NCBI GenBank assembly: GCA_944320255.1
Contig: CALUGU010000001.1
Location: forward strand, 1 to 64,000
Reading direction: 5' to 3'
DNA: 64,000 nucleotides
From: an uncultured Prevotella sp.
Lineage (GTDB): Bacteria > Bacteroidota > Bacteroidia > Bacteroidales > Bacteroidaceae
In this document: positions 17,438 through 25,308 of the stretch, one piece after another
Position numbering within the stretch: position 1 is the stretch's first letter
Layout of the letters: each line of letters starts with the position of its first letter
Notes under the pieces: generated by a model
Databases searched by the model: none
Told to the model about the DNA's origin: nothing
Seen by the model: only the letters and a program-made list of their open reading frames with translations
Translations under genes and position numbers: made by a program

Positions 17438-18175
17438 CTACATCTTCGCCAGCTCCTTGACTTCGTCGTCCGACATCAACTCTTTTTCCCCAGGCTTCTT
17501 CTTGATGTTCGTTGCAGGAGGCACGCCGAGCTTTTCAAGACCCTTGTCGGCTCTCTCTTGGTTAACGGCCTCGATGTCCTCCTTGAGTTCGTCGAGATAG
17601 TCGTCGAACTCGTCATCATCCTTGAATGTCATCCTGGAGTAGGCTTTCAACATACGCTCTCCGAACTTGCCTGTGTCTTTCAGGAGCTTCTCTACCTTTG
17701 CACGTCTGCTGTCGGCAACTTTTCCTGACTTCAGCAAGGCAATCTCGTCCTTCATGCCGCTTACCGATTCGGTAAGTGCCTTGATTGAGGCGAGGAGGGC
17801 GGAATTAACATCGTCGTTGTCGTCCTTTGTGTTTTTCTTCCCCTTTTTCGACGGACTGGTACGTGCCGGCTTGTCATCGTCGTCGTTGTCATCGTCGTCA
17901 TCGGGGTCGTCAGCGTCCTTTTCAGGGTGCGCGTCCTTGTAGTTTTGGACTTGGCGGTCGGCTACCGACTGGCTCAACTTCAGCAAAGGCATGACGGCAT
18001 CAATGGCATCGTCAATGGCTTCGCCCACTTCCTCGTCAGTGGCTTCGTCTTTGAGGTTAAGTTTGTCGGCTACATTGGCTGCGACACCCCTAATCTCCTT
18101 ACGGCTGAACCCCAACGCCTTTAGGTCCTTATTGGTTTTCAGCACTTCGAGAACTTTCTTGTAATACTTGTTCAT
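17438..18175 (-). CDS. Capsid scaffolding protein
   Basis: This 245-residue, highly charged protein begins MNKYYKKVLEVLKTNKDLKA at 18175. Longer in-frame starts up to 18289 would reach back toward the promoter at 18304-18334 and through the leader hairpin. It has an Asp/Lys-rich low-complexity centre (residues about 105-140) and a helical second half (ALTESVSGMKDEIALLKSGK). This matches phage scaffolds, which are removed or cleaved after prohead assembly. It is first in the head-tail operon. Confidence 0.72.
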   Translation of the reverse strand: MNKYYKKVLEVLKTNKDLKALGFSRKEIRGVAANVADKLNLKDEATDEEVGEAIDDAIDAVMPLLKLSQSVADRQVQNYKDAHPEKDADDPDDDDDNDDDDKPARTSPSKKGKKNTKDDNDDVNSALLASIKALTESVSGMKDEIALLKSGKVADSRRAKVEKLLKDTGKFGERMLKAYSRMTFKDDDEFDDYLDELKEDIEAVNQERADKGLEKLGVPPATNIKKKPGEKELMSDDEVKELAKM

Positions 18176-18200
18176 TGCTTTTTGTTTGGTTTTGAATAAC

Positions 18201-18237
18201 GTTACGGCCTGCGAGCGAAATGCAGACAGACCGTAAC
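18201..18237 (-). promoter_or_regulatory. Leader hairpin of the head-tail operon
   Basis: GTTACGG (18201-18207) and CCGTAAC (18231-18237) are a perfect inverted repeat with CTG/CAG just inside. It lies within the transcribed leader, 25 nt before the scaffold start codon. It may adjust translation or RNA stability of the head operon. Confidence 0.55.
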
Positions 18238-18303
18238 GTAGAACCAAAACTAAGAGCTTAACGAACAGTTCTGTAACGTGCATCTTCACACGCTTTCACG
18301 ACG

Positions 18304-18334
18304 CAAATATAGTTAAAACAATTTGTTTAACAAA
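18304..18334 (-). promoter_or_regulatory. Leftward half of a bidirectional palindromic promoter
   Basis: On the minus strand TTTG (18331-18334), 19 bp and TATATTTG (18304-18311) drive the scaffold-capsid-tail operon. The same palindromic DNA reads as a promoter on the plus strand as well (see 18322-18352). Transcription should start near 18297. Confidence 0.85.
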
Positions 18335-18352
18335 ATAAATTGACTATATTTG
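18322..18352 (+). promoter_or_regulatory. Rightward half of the bidirectional palindromic promoter
   Basis: On the plus strand TTTG (18322-18325), 19 bp and TATATTTG (18345-18352) lead to the collagen-like gene at 18373 after a leader of about 14 nt. The two promoters overlap over most of their length, so one regulator could control both directions. Confidence 0.85.
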
Positions 18353-18372
18353 CAGAAAATAATTTATCAAAT

Positions 18373-19029
18373 ATGGAGAATATAACTTTTACACAGAAGG
18401 ATGGCGTTTATGTGGCCGACTTCACATCAAAGGGCAAGTGCGTAATACAGGTTGACAACGGTACAACAGACGAGCTGCTGGTGTACAGATATATGCCTGA
18501 CATGGAGCCGAGCGCATACGACAAGCTGCGCATAAGGAAATTTGCCCGGGTGATAGACCTTGACGTTCCCGAAGGGATGATGATAAGGATAGTAAGCAAA
18601 ACAAACGTAAAGGCTGCGAAAATGGCCGTGGTAGGACAGCAGACGCCAGGAGGCAGTGGAACAAGCATTACTGGCGCGACGGCAAGCGTGGACGCGAACG
18701 TCGGAACTCCGCAGGTTGAAGTATCTTTACAAGGTGGCAACCTTAACTTTGATTTTAAGAACCTAAAAGGAGAAAAAGGCGACAAAGGCGATACTGGGGC
18801 ACAAGGCCCTGCCGGAGCAAAAGGCGAAACTGGTGCAACAGGACCGGCAGGAGCAAAGGGTGAAACCGGAGCTACAGGCCCGGCAGGAACAAACGGCGCA
18901 AAAGGAGATACTGGAGCAAAGATAACGTCAATGGAGCTGAATATCAACGGAACTGCGATAACAGGAACTGCGCACCTTTCGGACAGCACAACGGCGGCAA
19001 TAACAGGGACTTATACGGCCGGGACGTAA
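18373..19029 (+). CDS. Collagen-like phage protein
   Basis: The protein has 218 residues. The start at 18373 ([20 protein letters not shown]) is the first ATG after the promoter; an upstream in-frame start at 18340 lies inside the promoter. Residues 1-125 are beta-rich. Residues about 132-188 are Gly-X-Y triplets ([20 protein letters not shown]), which would trimerise as a collagen helix. The end is a small beta domain. Gly-X-Y rods are common in phage fibres and head spikes, so a virion surface role (head fibre or fibre shaft) is likely. It is the only plus-strand gene in the structural region, and it has its own promoter and terminator. Confidence 0.8.
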   Translation: MENITFTQKDGVYVADFTSKGKCVIQVDNGTTDELLVYRYMPDMEPSAYDKLRIRKFARVIDLDVPEGMMIRIVSKTNVKAAKMAVVGQQTPGGSGTSITGATASVDANVGTPQVEVSLQGGNLNFDFKNLKGEKGDKGDTGAQGPAGAKGETGATGPAGAKGETGATGPAGTNGAKGDTGAKITSMELNINGTAITGTAHLSDSTTAAITGTYTAGT

Positions 19030-19047
19030 AGGGATAATACACTGATA

Positions 19048-19077
19048 AAAGGCCAGCAGTAAAATGCCGGCCTTTTT
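19048..19077. terminator. Bidirectional intrinsic terminator
   Basis: AAAGGCC-A-GCA (19048-19058) pairs with TGC-C-GGCCTTT (19065-19075) and is followed by TT on plus and A-rich flanks readable as U on minus. It separates the collagen-like gene from the converging minus-strand operon ending at 19093. Confidence 0.85.
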
Positions 19078-19092
19078 AGTTTCTTGATGTCG

Positions 19093-19410
19093 TTATTTAA
19101 TCGTAATGTGTTGGTACAGACAATTAATCTCTCCGTAAATGACTGAGTAGCCTTTTTTGACAAAAGCGTCTATTACTTCGTTGTAAGCATTACTTGAAAT
19201 GGGAACTTTATTCGGCAATACGGGAGTTGTAAAACCGTATCCGCACGGTACGAGCTTTTCATAAGACTCTCCACACGATGTTCCCCATCCGGCACCGTAA
19301 TGCGCAAAATTACAAACTCCATTCTCTGATATTTCTTTCAGAATGAATTTAACGAAAGCGTCTTGTTCTGCCGAGCATGAATTAGACGCAGGGATTTCAA
19401 AGGTAATCAT
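19093..19410 (-). CDS. Hypothetical small phage protein
   Basis: This 105-residue protein (MITFEIPASNSCSAEQDAFV) has five scattered cysteines and a Gly-rich centre (FAHYGAGWGTSCGESYEKLV). No family was recognised. It is the last gene of a leftward operon that starts with the gene at 20916-21152, and it ends next to a shared terminator. Confidence 0.6.
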   Translation of the reverse strand: MITFEIPASNSCSAEQDAFVKFILKEISENGVCNFAHYGAGWGTSCGESYEKLVPCGYGFTTPVLPNKVPISSNAYNEVIDAFVKKGYSVIYGEINCLYQHITIK

Positions 19411-19415
19411 AATTC

Positions 19416-19721
19416 TTAGATTTCGTTTTCTTTAAATACACTCAAACAATTAAGGCAGTGCCATGTATATTCAGGGTTGGAACTTGGAATGAGTTTCTTC
19501 CCGCATTTTGGGCAAAAGGGGAGTATATCTTTTACAAAGCCAAGCTCTATTCCAAAATCTCCGTTATGCGAGATAATTTCTTCGACACACTCGCACGCAC
19601 CTTCAGTTTCGTCATCGTATAGCTTGTAGATTTCAGTAGACCCTTCAATCCAAAGGGCGAGGGCTTGTTCCCTTGAAAGTACAAACCACATGAAGCCATC
19701 TTTACATACTCTTGTATTCAT
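19416..19721 (-). CDS. Hypothetical protein with C-terminal zinc ribbon
   Basis: This 101-residue protein has its start at 19721 (MNTRVCKDGFMWFVLSREQA), chosen because the longer frame would overlap the upstream gene. The C-terminus carries CPKCGKKL and, 14 residues on, CLNC, a classic four-cysteine zinc ribbon. No other domain is visible. A nucleic-acid or protein-binding adaptor is possible. Confidence 0.62.
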   Translation of the reverse strand: MNTRVCKDGFMWFVLSREQALALWIEGSTEIYKLYDDETEGACECVEEIISHNGDFGIELGFVKDILPFCPKCGKKLIPSSNPEYTWHCLNCLSVFKENEI

Positions 19722-19728
19722 AATATTT

Positions 19729-19980
19729 TCAGATAAAACGTTTAATATTATTTGCTTCTCTTTTAAGAATACGCCATTCACTATTGCCATAAATACATTT
19801 GTCTGCGACATCCTCAAATATGGCGGCCATCAATGGATATACCGCACCGTAATGTGGTGGCACTTTGTTTAAGTCAATACAACCTGAAGCTAACGCTTTT
19901 TCAATATATTTGTTAAGTTCATTCACAAGCCAATTATTACAAACGTAATGGCATCGTTCAATAAATTCTTTCTTTTCCAT
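19729..19980 (-). CDS. Hypothetical small helical protein
   Basis: This 83-residue protein (MEKKEFIERCHYVCNNWLVN) starts at 19980, right after the radC-like stop at 19985. Helical and amphipathic in appearance, with no known motif. Same operon as its neighbours. Confidence 0.58.
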   Translation of the reverse strand: MEKKEFIERCHYVCNNWLVNELNKYIEKALASGCIDLNKVPPHYGAVYPLMAAIFEDVADKCIYGNSEWRILKREANNIKRFI

Positions 19981-19984
19981 AGTA

Positions 19985-20671
19985 TTAGATTTTACCTTCA
20001 TCACAATAACTGTAATATCCGTTACTGGTGACAATCAAGTGGTCGATGAAGCGTATGTTCATGATGTCGCACGCTTTATTGAGAGAGGACGTTATCCTGT
20101 CGTCATACATACTTGGGCTAAGGTTTCCACTTGGATGGTTGTGTGCAAGCACTATTGCAACAGCGTTGACAAGCAAGGCTTCTTTGAGGACAACCCTGAT
20201 GTCAACGCAGGTTTCTGACAATCCTCCTTTGCCGATGCAAACAGACTTTATCAATTTGAGCTTTGCGTTAAGCAGAAGCACATGGCACTCCTCGTGATTT
20301 AAGTCTCCAATTCTCGGCTTAAGGTATTCGTAAATAGCGTTGGAGTGGTTGCATACAGGATTGTCACCAGCGGCTTCCATTTGCGCCCTGCGCCCAAGTT
20401 CGAGGGCGGCAAGGATTTTCTTACATACTTTGGGACTAAAAGAAGTCGTTTGTACAAGCTCGTCAACTGACTTTTTCGCAAGGACTGACAGCTTGCCGTC
20501 ACATACGCTAAGCATGGAGCGCACAATGCTGGAAGCCGTTTCCGATTTAGTTCCCCATCCGCAGATGACGTTAATTAGCTCTATTGGCGTGAGGGTGCGC
20601 AAAGAGCCGTCCTGCTTGATTTTGTACTCGATTGTTTCTTCCTTTAATAAATCGTTCCTTAATTTTTTCAT
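19985..20671 (-). CDS. radC: RadC-like JAB/MPN-domain protein
   Basis: This 228-residue protein has the RadC layout: a helix-hairpin-helix-like N-terminus (LINVICGWGTKSETASSIVR) and a C-terminal JAMM metalloprotease-like domain. The metal-binding signature HNHPSG is at residues 177-182 with the partner Asp near 190. Full-length host RadC is about 230 residues, so it appears complete. RadC proteins are frequent on phages and mobile elements, often with antirestriction genes; their biochemical role is not settled. The start is supported by the AAGAGCAATG leader. Confidence 0.88.
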   Translation of the reverse strand: MKKLRNDLLKEETIEYKIKQDGSLRTLTPIELINVICGWGTKSETASSIVRSMLSVCDGKLSVLAKKSVDELVQTTSFSPKVCKKILAALELGRRAQMEAAGDNPVCNHSNAIYEYLKPRIGDLNHEECHVLLLNAKLKLIKSVCIGKGGLSETCVDIRVVLKEALLVNAVAIVLAHNHPSGNLSPSMYDDRITSSLNKACDIMNIRFIDHLIVTSNGYYSYCDEGKI

Positions 20672-20682
20672 TGCTCTTATGA

Positions 20683-20913
20683 TTAAAAATATTTGTTGAT
20701 TACTATTTGCTTTGCCTTTGACACTTCAAGGCTGATGTCTATTCCGAGGTCGCTGTAAAACTTGCCCATGCCGTTCAATGCCTCGCTGGCAATTTGGAGT
20801 GTCCGACGTTCGTCTTTTGTGAAGCCAATCCTGAACGTCCTGAATATGGCAAACGCTTCCTTTATGTTGCCTGACTTGAAAAGCTGGACGGCCTTGTCTG
20901 TCTTTGTCTGCAT
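20683..20913 (-). CDS. Hypothetical small helical protein
   Basis: This 76-residue protein starts at 20913 (MQTKTDKAVQLFKSGNIKEA). The region AVQLFKSGNIKEAFAIFRTF has a TPR-like helix pattern seen in many Bacteroidales phage proteins. It sits 2 bp from the upstream gene. No function assigned. Confidence 0.6.
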   Translation of the reverse strand: MQTKTDKAVQLFKSGNIKEAFAIFRTFRIGFTKDERRTLQIASEALNGMGKFYSDLGIDISLEVSKAKQIVINKYF

Positions 20914-20915
20914 GG

Positions 20916-21152
20916 TTATTTCACGTTTAAGAATTTGGCCACTTTTGTGATGACACCTCTTCCAGTCTTGCAATGCGACATATATTCTACTGGGTACATC
21001 TCGCCTTTCTTGTGATAAGTTATTGAGTATTCAGGCGTGTTGCCATACCAGTTAATCCAAACGTCTGCGTATAAGTTGCCATTCTCGAATCTGTGTGAAC
21101 CTTGAATAGGTACTTGTATGTCTGATTTCTTTGTAACTTGAATCGTTGTCAT
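20916..21152 (-). CDS. Hypothetical small phage protein
   Basis: This 78-residue protein (MTTIQVTKKSDIQVPIQGSH) is beta-rich, with NGNLYADVWINWYGNTPEYS. It is first in the leftward operon that includes radC, and its start has the phage leader AAGAGCAATG. Unrecognised. Confidence 0.6.
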   Translation of the reverse strand: MTTIQVTKKSDIQVPIQGSHRFENGNLYADVWINWYGNTPEYSITYHKKGEMYPVEYMSHCKTGRGVITKVAKFLNVK

Positions 21153-21497
21153 TGCTCTTATCTCCTTTAATTTTAATGGTTATTGTTTAATTTTGCTATG
21201 CAAATATACTGATAATATTTGATGTTTTAAAATGTTAAAACATTGAATATCAGTACGTTACAGATGTTTAACGGTGCGTTCAAGATTTTCTTTACTTGCT
21301 TTAACGGTTACGTGTAATCCGTTATTTTTGAAAAAAGGTATAAGTATATGGAGCGGAAATTTGGAACTTGTAGAGGCCTTTAGAATAAGAATTTAACGAT
21401 TGGTTAACTTAACTTGGTCTTAACAATGAAAATAGATGTCAAAATTAACGGATTGAAACGGTTTTAAACATAAGGCTAAATGTCAAAGGAATTTAAC
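21153..21497. repeat. Non-coding copy A of a ~317-bp dispersed regulatory repeat
   Basis: The segment 21181-21497 aligns end to end, without net length change, with 59901-60217 (offset 38720). Most bases match by eye, with scattered substitutions. No gene lies in it. It contains a minus-strand TATATTTG -7-like element for the gene at 21152 and a conserved plus-strand block (TATAAGTATATGGAGCGGAA). A third, shorter copy is at 51905-52020. Confidence 0.8.
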
Positions 21498-21506
21498 AAA
21501 AAGGAA

Positions 21507-21538
21507 AGTGTTTCCTATCCTCACGGACAAGAAACACT
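21507..21538 (+). ncRNA. Hairpin with the shared CTATCCTCACGGAC loop (copy 1)
   Basis: AGTGTTTC (21507-21514) pairs perfectly with GAAACACT (21531-21538) around a loop that contains CTATCCTCACGGAC (21515-21528). A hairpin at 50626-50653 has a different stem and the same 14-nt loop sequence. An AAGAGCAATG leader follows at 21539, but it opens only onto the antisense of the terminase 3' end. Confidence 0.6.
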
Positions 21539-21582
21539 AAGAGCAATGAATCGTACTAAACAGAAACGATTCGGCTGCAAAG

Positions 21583-23094
21583 CTACAAAAAATCTTCCAA
21601 TAATCGCTCATCATTCCCGTAATCATAGTCATACGGGTAAAAAGTATTCGCCAAAGCGTCCATCTTGTCAGGCGAACGCTTGAGCCTTTTCTTTATTTCC
21701 TCTTTCTTCTCGATGATAATCCTGCCATCGCTCATGAATTGCCAGTGTGGTTCTGTAAGTTCTTCCATTAGTTCGTCGTCAGGCGGCAAGGCAGGGTTAA
21801 AACCGTTCTTGGGATTTAGCCAATCGCGTATGCACCAAAACAGGTAAGCCCTCATATTGGCGAAATTGTAGCACCCTGTAATGTCGTGCAATCCTTTTAC
21901 TCCGTGAGAGAACTTGCAGGAATAAACGTTCTTGCATTTTAATTCAAGCAAACGCGAATACACTCCTGCGCCCTCGCCGATGGTGTCGATGAACGCCTTT
22001 GCCTTGGGGTCTTCAAGTATGTATTGGCGCGTTACCCCTGCTACGGTCATGTGGTCGGCTGCGCCTCCCGAATTGCGTGCGATTATTTCAGGCACGTAGC
22101 TGCCTTGACGTGGAATGAAGCAGGAGCGGTCGCGCCCCATTCCGGCGACATCGACACCGAGGCGTATGTGTTTCTTGCTCTTGAAGCCTTGCTCCTGAAG
22201 CTCACGCCAACGGTTGTTGGCAATCTCGACCCATTCGTAAGGTATCAATACGTCCTCTGCGACTTTCGGGAACATCCCCAATACCTTTACGCGGAACAGG
22301 TCGTTTGGCGTGTAATAATTCCCTTCAAATACAAAGTCGCCTCGCCCTTCGTCAAAATCTTCTTTCTGAATAAGGCTGCACCATGTTTCAACCTTATCTT
22401 TTACCCAATCGTAATCAACCTGTCCTGGAATTATGTTTTTTTTCTTAACGACGTTTTCGGCATTGAGTGAATTAAGGCGAAACTTCTTGAAACGCCTGGA
22501 CTTCATAGCCTTTGCAGCGTAGCCGGTTGTTATATTGGGGTTGAACACTATCAGTAACCTTGAATTACCCTGCAAGTTACCCTCTATGGCGTTGAAGGTG
22601 ACATCGGGAATACCTGAAGCCTCAGTTACGATGAACATCGTGTTTACGGCATGGAAACCCGACCACGCCTCCGTATTGTCGGCAGAACTCTTGAACCCAG
22701 TAAGATACCATTCCTCGTAATTCGTTCGTATGCCGTTGGAAAGAAGCCTTCCGGGCAGGAAACCTGCCTTGCGGTAAAGCCTCGAAACCTCCGGTATCAT
22801 AATGTCCGTGACCTGTCGCCCTGTGGGGGCGGTCATGGCTATCTTAGTGTTCTTTGACAAATTGCCATCACGGTCGAAGCGAGGGGTAAGGTACATAAAG
22901 CACATTGCGGCACAGGCGGCGATGAAGTCCTTGCCACGGGCGGTGCCACTTGCGACAGCAGTCATCTTGTTAATCTGCACGGAGCGCAATATATCCTTCT
23001 GCTCTTCGTCAAGGCGTGCGTGCAGCACCTCCTTGGCGAAGAGGCACCAGTCGTTGCGCCATGCCATCATGCGTTTATGCTCCTTATTCGTCAT
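21583..23094 (-). CDS. terL: Terminase large subunit
   Basis: The 503-residue packaging ATPase/nuclease translocates DNA into the prohead and cuts the concatemer. The N-terminal ATPase has a Walker A-like SGTARGKD at about 49-56 and a Walker B/catalytic Glu region IVTEAS at 155-160. The C-terminal RNase H-like nuclease shows LGVDVAGMGRDRS near 305, FIDTIGEGAGV near 360 and KMDALA near 480, giving the expected Asp triad. It overlaps terS by 11 bp. It is unusual in being the last gene of the sugar-modification operon rather than next to the portal. Confidence 0.93.
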   Translation of the reverse strand: MTNKEHKRMMAWRNDWCLFAKEVLHARLDEEQKDILRSVQINKMTAVASGTARGKDFIAACAAMCFMYLTPRFDRDGNLSKNTKIAMTAPTGRQVTDIMIPEVSRLYRKAGFLPGRLLSNGIRTNYEEWYLTGFKSSADNTEAWSGFHAVNTMFIVTEASGIPDVTFNAIEGNLQGNSRLLIVFNPNITTGYAAKAMKSRRFKKFRLNSLNAENVVKKKNIIPGQVDYDWVKDKVETWCSLIQKEDFDEGRGDFVFEGNYYTPNDLFRVKVLGMFPKVAEDVLIPYEWVEIANNRWRELQEQGFKSKKHIRLGVDVAGMGRDRSCFIPRQGSYVPEIIARNSGGAADHMTVAGVTRQYILEDPKAKAFIDTIGEGAGVYSRLLELKCKNVYSCKFSHGVKGLHDITGCYNFANMRAYLFWCIRDWLNPKNGFNPALPPDDELMEELTEPHWQFMSDGRIIIEKKEEIKKRLKRSPDKMDALANTFYPYDYDYGNDERLLEDFL

Positions 23095-23482
23095 CTTCGT
23101 CAGGCAACTCCCTCATAAGTTTCTCAAACGGATTAATAGTCATATTGTTGTCAACCTGCTCTACATATCCACGTTTCTTGCCTTTGGTTTTCAAATAAAA
23201 TATTATGGCAGTGATATTGTCATCGTGTATGGCTTGAAGCAACTTACTCTCTGCCATATCTATTGCGTTTTCTTCTATATCCTCTGCTTGTCTTTTAAAC
23301 TCTTCATCACTATTTACCCAGTTCCTATAAGTCTGCCTTGACACGCCGGCGGCTTCACAAGCGTATGACACTATGCCCAAACTCTCCTTGAACGCCGCAA
23401 GAAACTTTTTCTTACGGCGTTCGCTCCTTTTCTTCATCGTCTCGTTGTGGGCGTCAAGTTTCCTTTTTTGTTCCTCTGTCAT
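23084..23482 (-). CDS. terS: Terminase small subunit
   Basis: This 132-residue protein has an N-terminal Lys/Arg-rich helix and then a helix-turn-helix, IVSYACEAAGVSRQTYRNWV, that matches Terminase_5-type small subunits recognising the packaging site. The C-terminus is acidic (LMRELPDEDDE), as usual for the part that contacts TerL. It lies directly upstream of terL and overlaps the previous gene by 1 bp. Confidence 0.85.
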   Translation of the reverse strand: MTEEQKRKLDAHNETMKKRSERRKKKFLAAFKESLGIVSYACEAAGVSRQTYRNWVNSDEEFKRQAEDIEENAIDMAESKLLQAIHDDNITAIIFYLKTKGKKRGYVEQVDNNMTINPFEKLMRELPDEDDE

Positions 23483-24489
23483 TATCCGAATAAATTAAGT
23501 TGAACATTCCCTTTTTCAAGTTCCGCGATGCGTTCTTTCTCTGGATGCGGAGTATATTCTTCAGTCCAAAATCCGTTCTTGCACAACCAGAAATAATGTT
23601 CCCAAGAACAATTATCGTATTCCCCTTGTTTATGCGGAGTGAGTGCGGTCTGTTCCTCTACGACAAACATTTCCTTGGTCTTTTTCATCGTCTTCCCCTT
23701 GTACGTATGACAGTCATATACGTATTCAGGTATGGCAAACCTCTTGTTGTCGTATGACTTCAAGTCTATCGTATCATTGTATGCGAAATCATGATTGTAA
23801 AAATCCGCATTACCATATTTTACGACCTTCAACAATATGGTCAAAGCCTTTGAATAGAAAATTATCGAAGTCCTTTTTGTCTGCTCGTCGGCTGCTTTAA
23901 GGGCTTTCATTTCATAGACTACTTTGTCATATCCGAGGGATTGCGCTTTCCTGATTATCATATTCCAACAGAAGTTGGGATAATAGACCCTTATTTCATT
24001 GGCGGCATATCCTGACATCACATCATCCAATGCGTCGATGGATTTGTCAAAACATTCTGCAAGGTCGTACAGGCAATGCCCGTTCTTTGTCGAGCAGGTT
24101 ATGTCGAAAACCGGATTAGGAACATACTTTGATATGTCTGCCTTGTCCCGTGAATTAAACAAATTGCAAGCGAAATAATCTCCGTCACGGTTCTTGCGTA
24201 CATTCAGCAATGTTGACACGGCGACTGCGATGTGTTTCCTGTTTGCCTGGTCCGGTTGTGACACGTCGAGGTTGTGCAATTCCATTATACGGCCTGTAAC
24301 CATGTCATAGCAATCTTCAGCGGAAACTGTGAGCAACCTTTTCCATAGATAATTCCTATAATGAGGTATAAGCTCGTTTGCCGCGAAATAAGCCATTTCA
24401 GCATCCCTTCTTCTCAACGCTTTCTGAATGAGCGATGAGATTTCAAACATATTGTACCAGTTTCTCGTCTTAACAGTTTCTTTTCCCAT
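23482..24489 (-). CDS. Conserved phage protein with MgsA/RarA C-terminal-like region
   Basis: This 335-residue protein is cotranscribed with terminase and the sugar genes. Residues 15-75 (ALRRRDAEMAYFAANELIPH; LWKRLLTVSAEDCYDMVTGR) strongly recall the helical collar of MgsA/RarA-type AAA+ clamp-loader relatives, where the conserved phrase is '..RRL...ASED'. The AAA+ ATPase part is absent. The remainder is Tyr-rich and ends in a short NVQLNLFG tail that resembles a clamp-binding (QLxLF) peptide. A DNA-associated adaptor linking modification or packaging to the replisome is a guess from these two features. Confidence 0.5.
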   Translation of the reverse strand: MGKETVKTRNWYNMFEISSLIQKALRRRDAEMAYFAANELIPHYRNYLWKRLLTVSAEDCYDMVTGRIMELHNLDVSQPDQANRKHIAVAVSTLLNVRKNRDGDYFACNLFNSRDKADISKYVPNPVFDITCSTKNGHCLYDLAECFDKSIDALDDVMSGYAANEIRVYYPNFCWNMIIRKAQSLGYDKVVYEMKALKAADEQTKRTSIIFYSKALTILLKVVKYGNADFYNHDFAYNDTIDLKSYDNKRFAIPEYVYDCHTYKGKTMKKTKEMFVVEEQTALTPHKQGEYDNCSWEHYFWLCKNGFWTEEYTPHPEKERIAELEKGNVQLNLFG

Positions 24490-24568
24490 ATATATATTAT
24501 TTGTTATGCAAAGATAACAATTATATGCTTGAAAGTCGAACGGTAAACAGTGTTTAACTTGTTGAAAA

Positions 24569-25306
24569 TCAGCGTTTTACATTTATTTTAGCTTGATTTT
24601 TCCTTACGTCGAACTCGTAATATTTGCCCCATTTATTTTCCATCGCAAGACGGTATGCAAGCGTTTCGCTGCGCGACTGGGTAACACCTCCTGCATTGGT
24701 TTCCATTTGTCCTGCATCTGACAGGAAATATTTTGGTTGTAACGTTATCCTGTTATATAACATTTCCTGCATTGCCATGTCAATATCACTCGACGCAGGG
24801 TCTTTATAATCATACTTGGCCTTGAGGCATTTTTTATTTATCCACCTGCAATGTCCTGGCATTCCTTTGAAGTTCCACTCTTTGTCATAGGCGAACAATG
24901 TCTTTTGCGGTCCGTCATACGCAAGTCCTAAATCCAAGTCATAAAGTATTTGGCCTATGCGCTCTATTTCCAAAGTGGCGGTTGCAACCGGGTCTTCAAA
25001 GTTGTTCTTGTCTATTGGCAGCCAATCATCCATACGATAGATGAAACGCGTAATATCATCATCGGCAATAAAGATGACATCTTCAGGCGTATTCCATATA
25101 ATCCACCAAAGCGTGTCCATGAAGTTGTAACAGGGGCAGTCAGCCGGGATAACCTTCAAGCTCCTCACCCCTGCCTTACGATATAATTCAGCCTCTTTTT
25201 CACGCACGACATAAGTACAGTATTCAAGCACGTTTTGCGTGACAATCCTGTCTGAACGCTGGTATGACATGACGTAAATATTGAAAGTTGGAGACGAATT
25301 TTCCAT
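24569..25306 (-). CDS. GT-A-like glycosyltransferase (phage TAGT/GREB-type candidate)
   Basis: The protein has 245 residues. The ATG at 25306 (MENSSPTFNIYVMSYQRSDR) is chosen; a TTG two codons earlier is less likely. Residues 8-90 look like a GT-A nucleotide-sugar domain: beta strand, YQRSDR, then IFIADDD at 78-84, a DxD-type metal/nucleotide-sugar motif. Further on are DIDMAMQEML and GGVTQSR, features shared with phage glycosyltransferases tied to DNA modification in published comparative genomics (GREB/TAGT groups). A fibre or capsid target is equally possible. It follows the ATP-grasp gene by 2 bp. Confidence 0.55.
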   Translation of the reverse strand: MENSSPTFNIYVMSYQRSDRIVTQNVLEYCTYVVREKEAELYRKAGVRSLKVIPADCPCYNFMDTLWWIIWNTPEDVIFIADDDITRFIYRMDDWLPIDKNNFEDPVATATLEIERIGQILYDLDLGLAYDGPQKTLFAYDKEWNFKGMPGHCRWINKKCLKAKYDYKDPASSDIDMAMQEMLYNRITLQPKYFLSDAGQMETNAGGVTQSRSETLAYRLAMENKWGKYYEFDVRKNQAKINVKR

Positions 25307-25308
25307 AA

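Noticed and set aside
21480..21683. Plus-strand gene after the AAGAGCAATG at 21539
   Set aside because: Most of it is antisense to the conserved terL C-terminus; likely a remnant leader rather than a gene.
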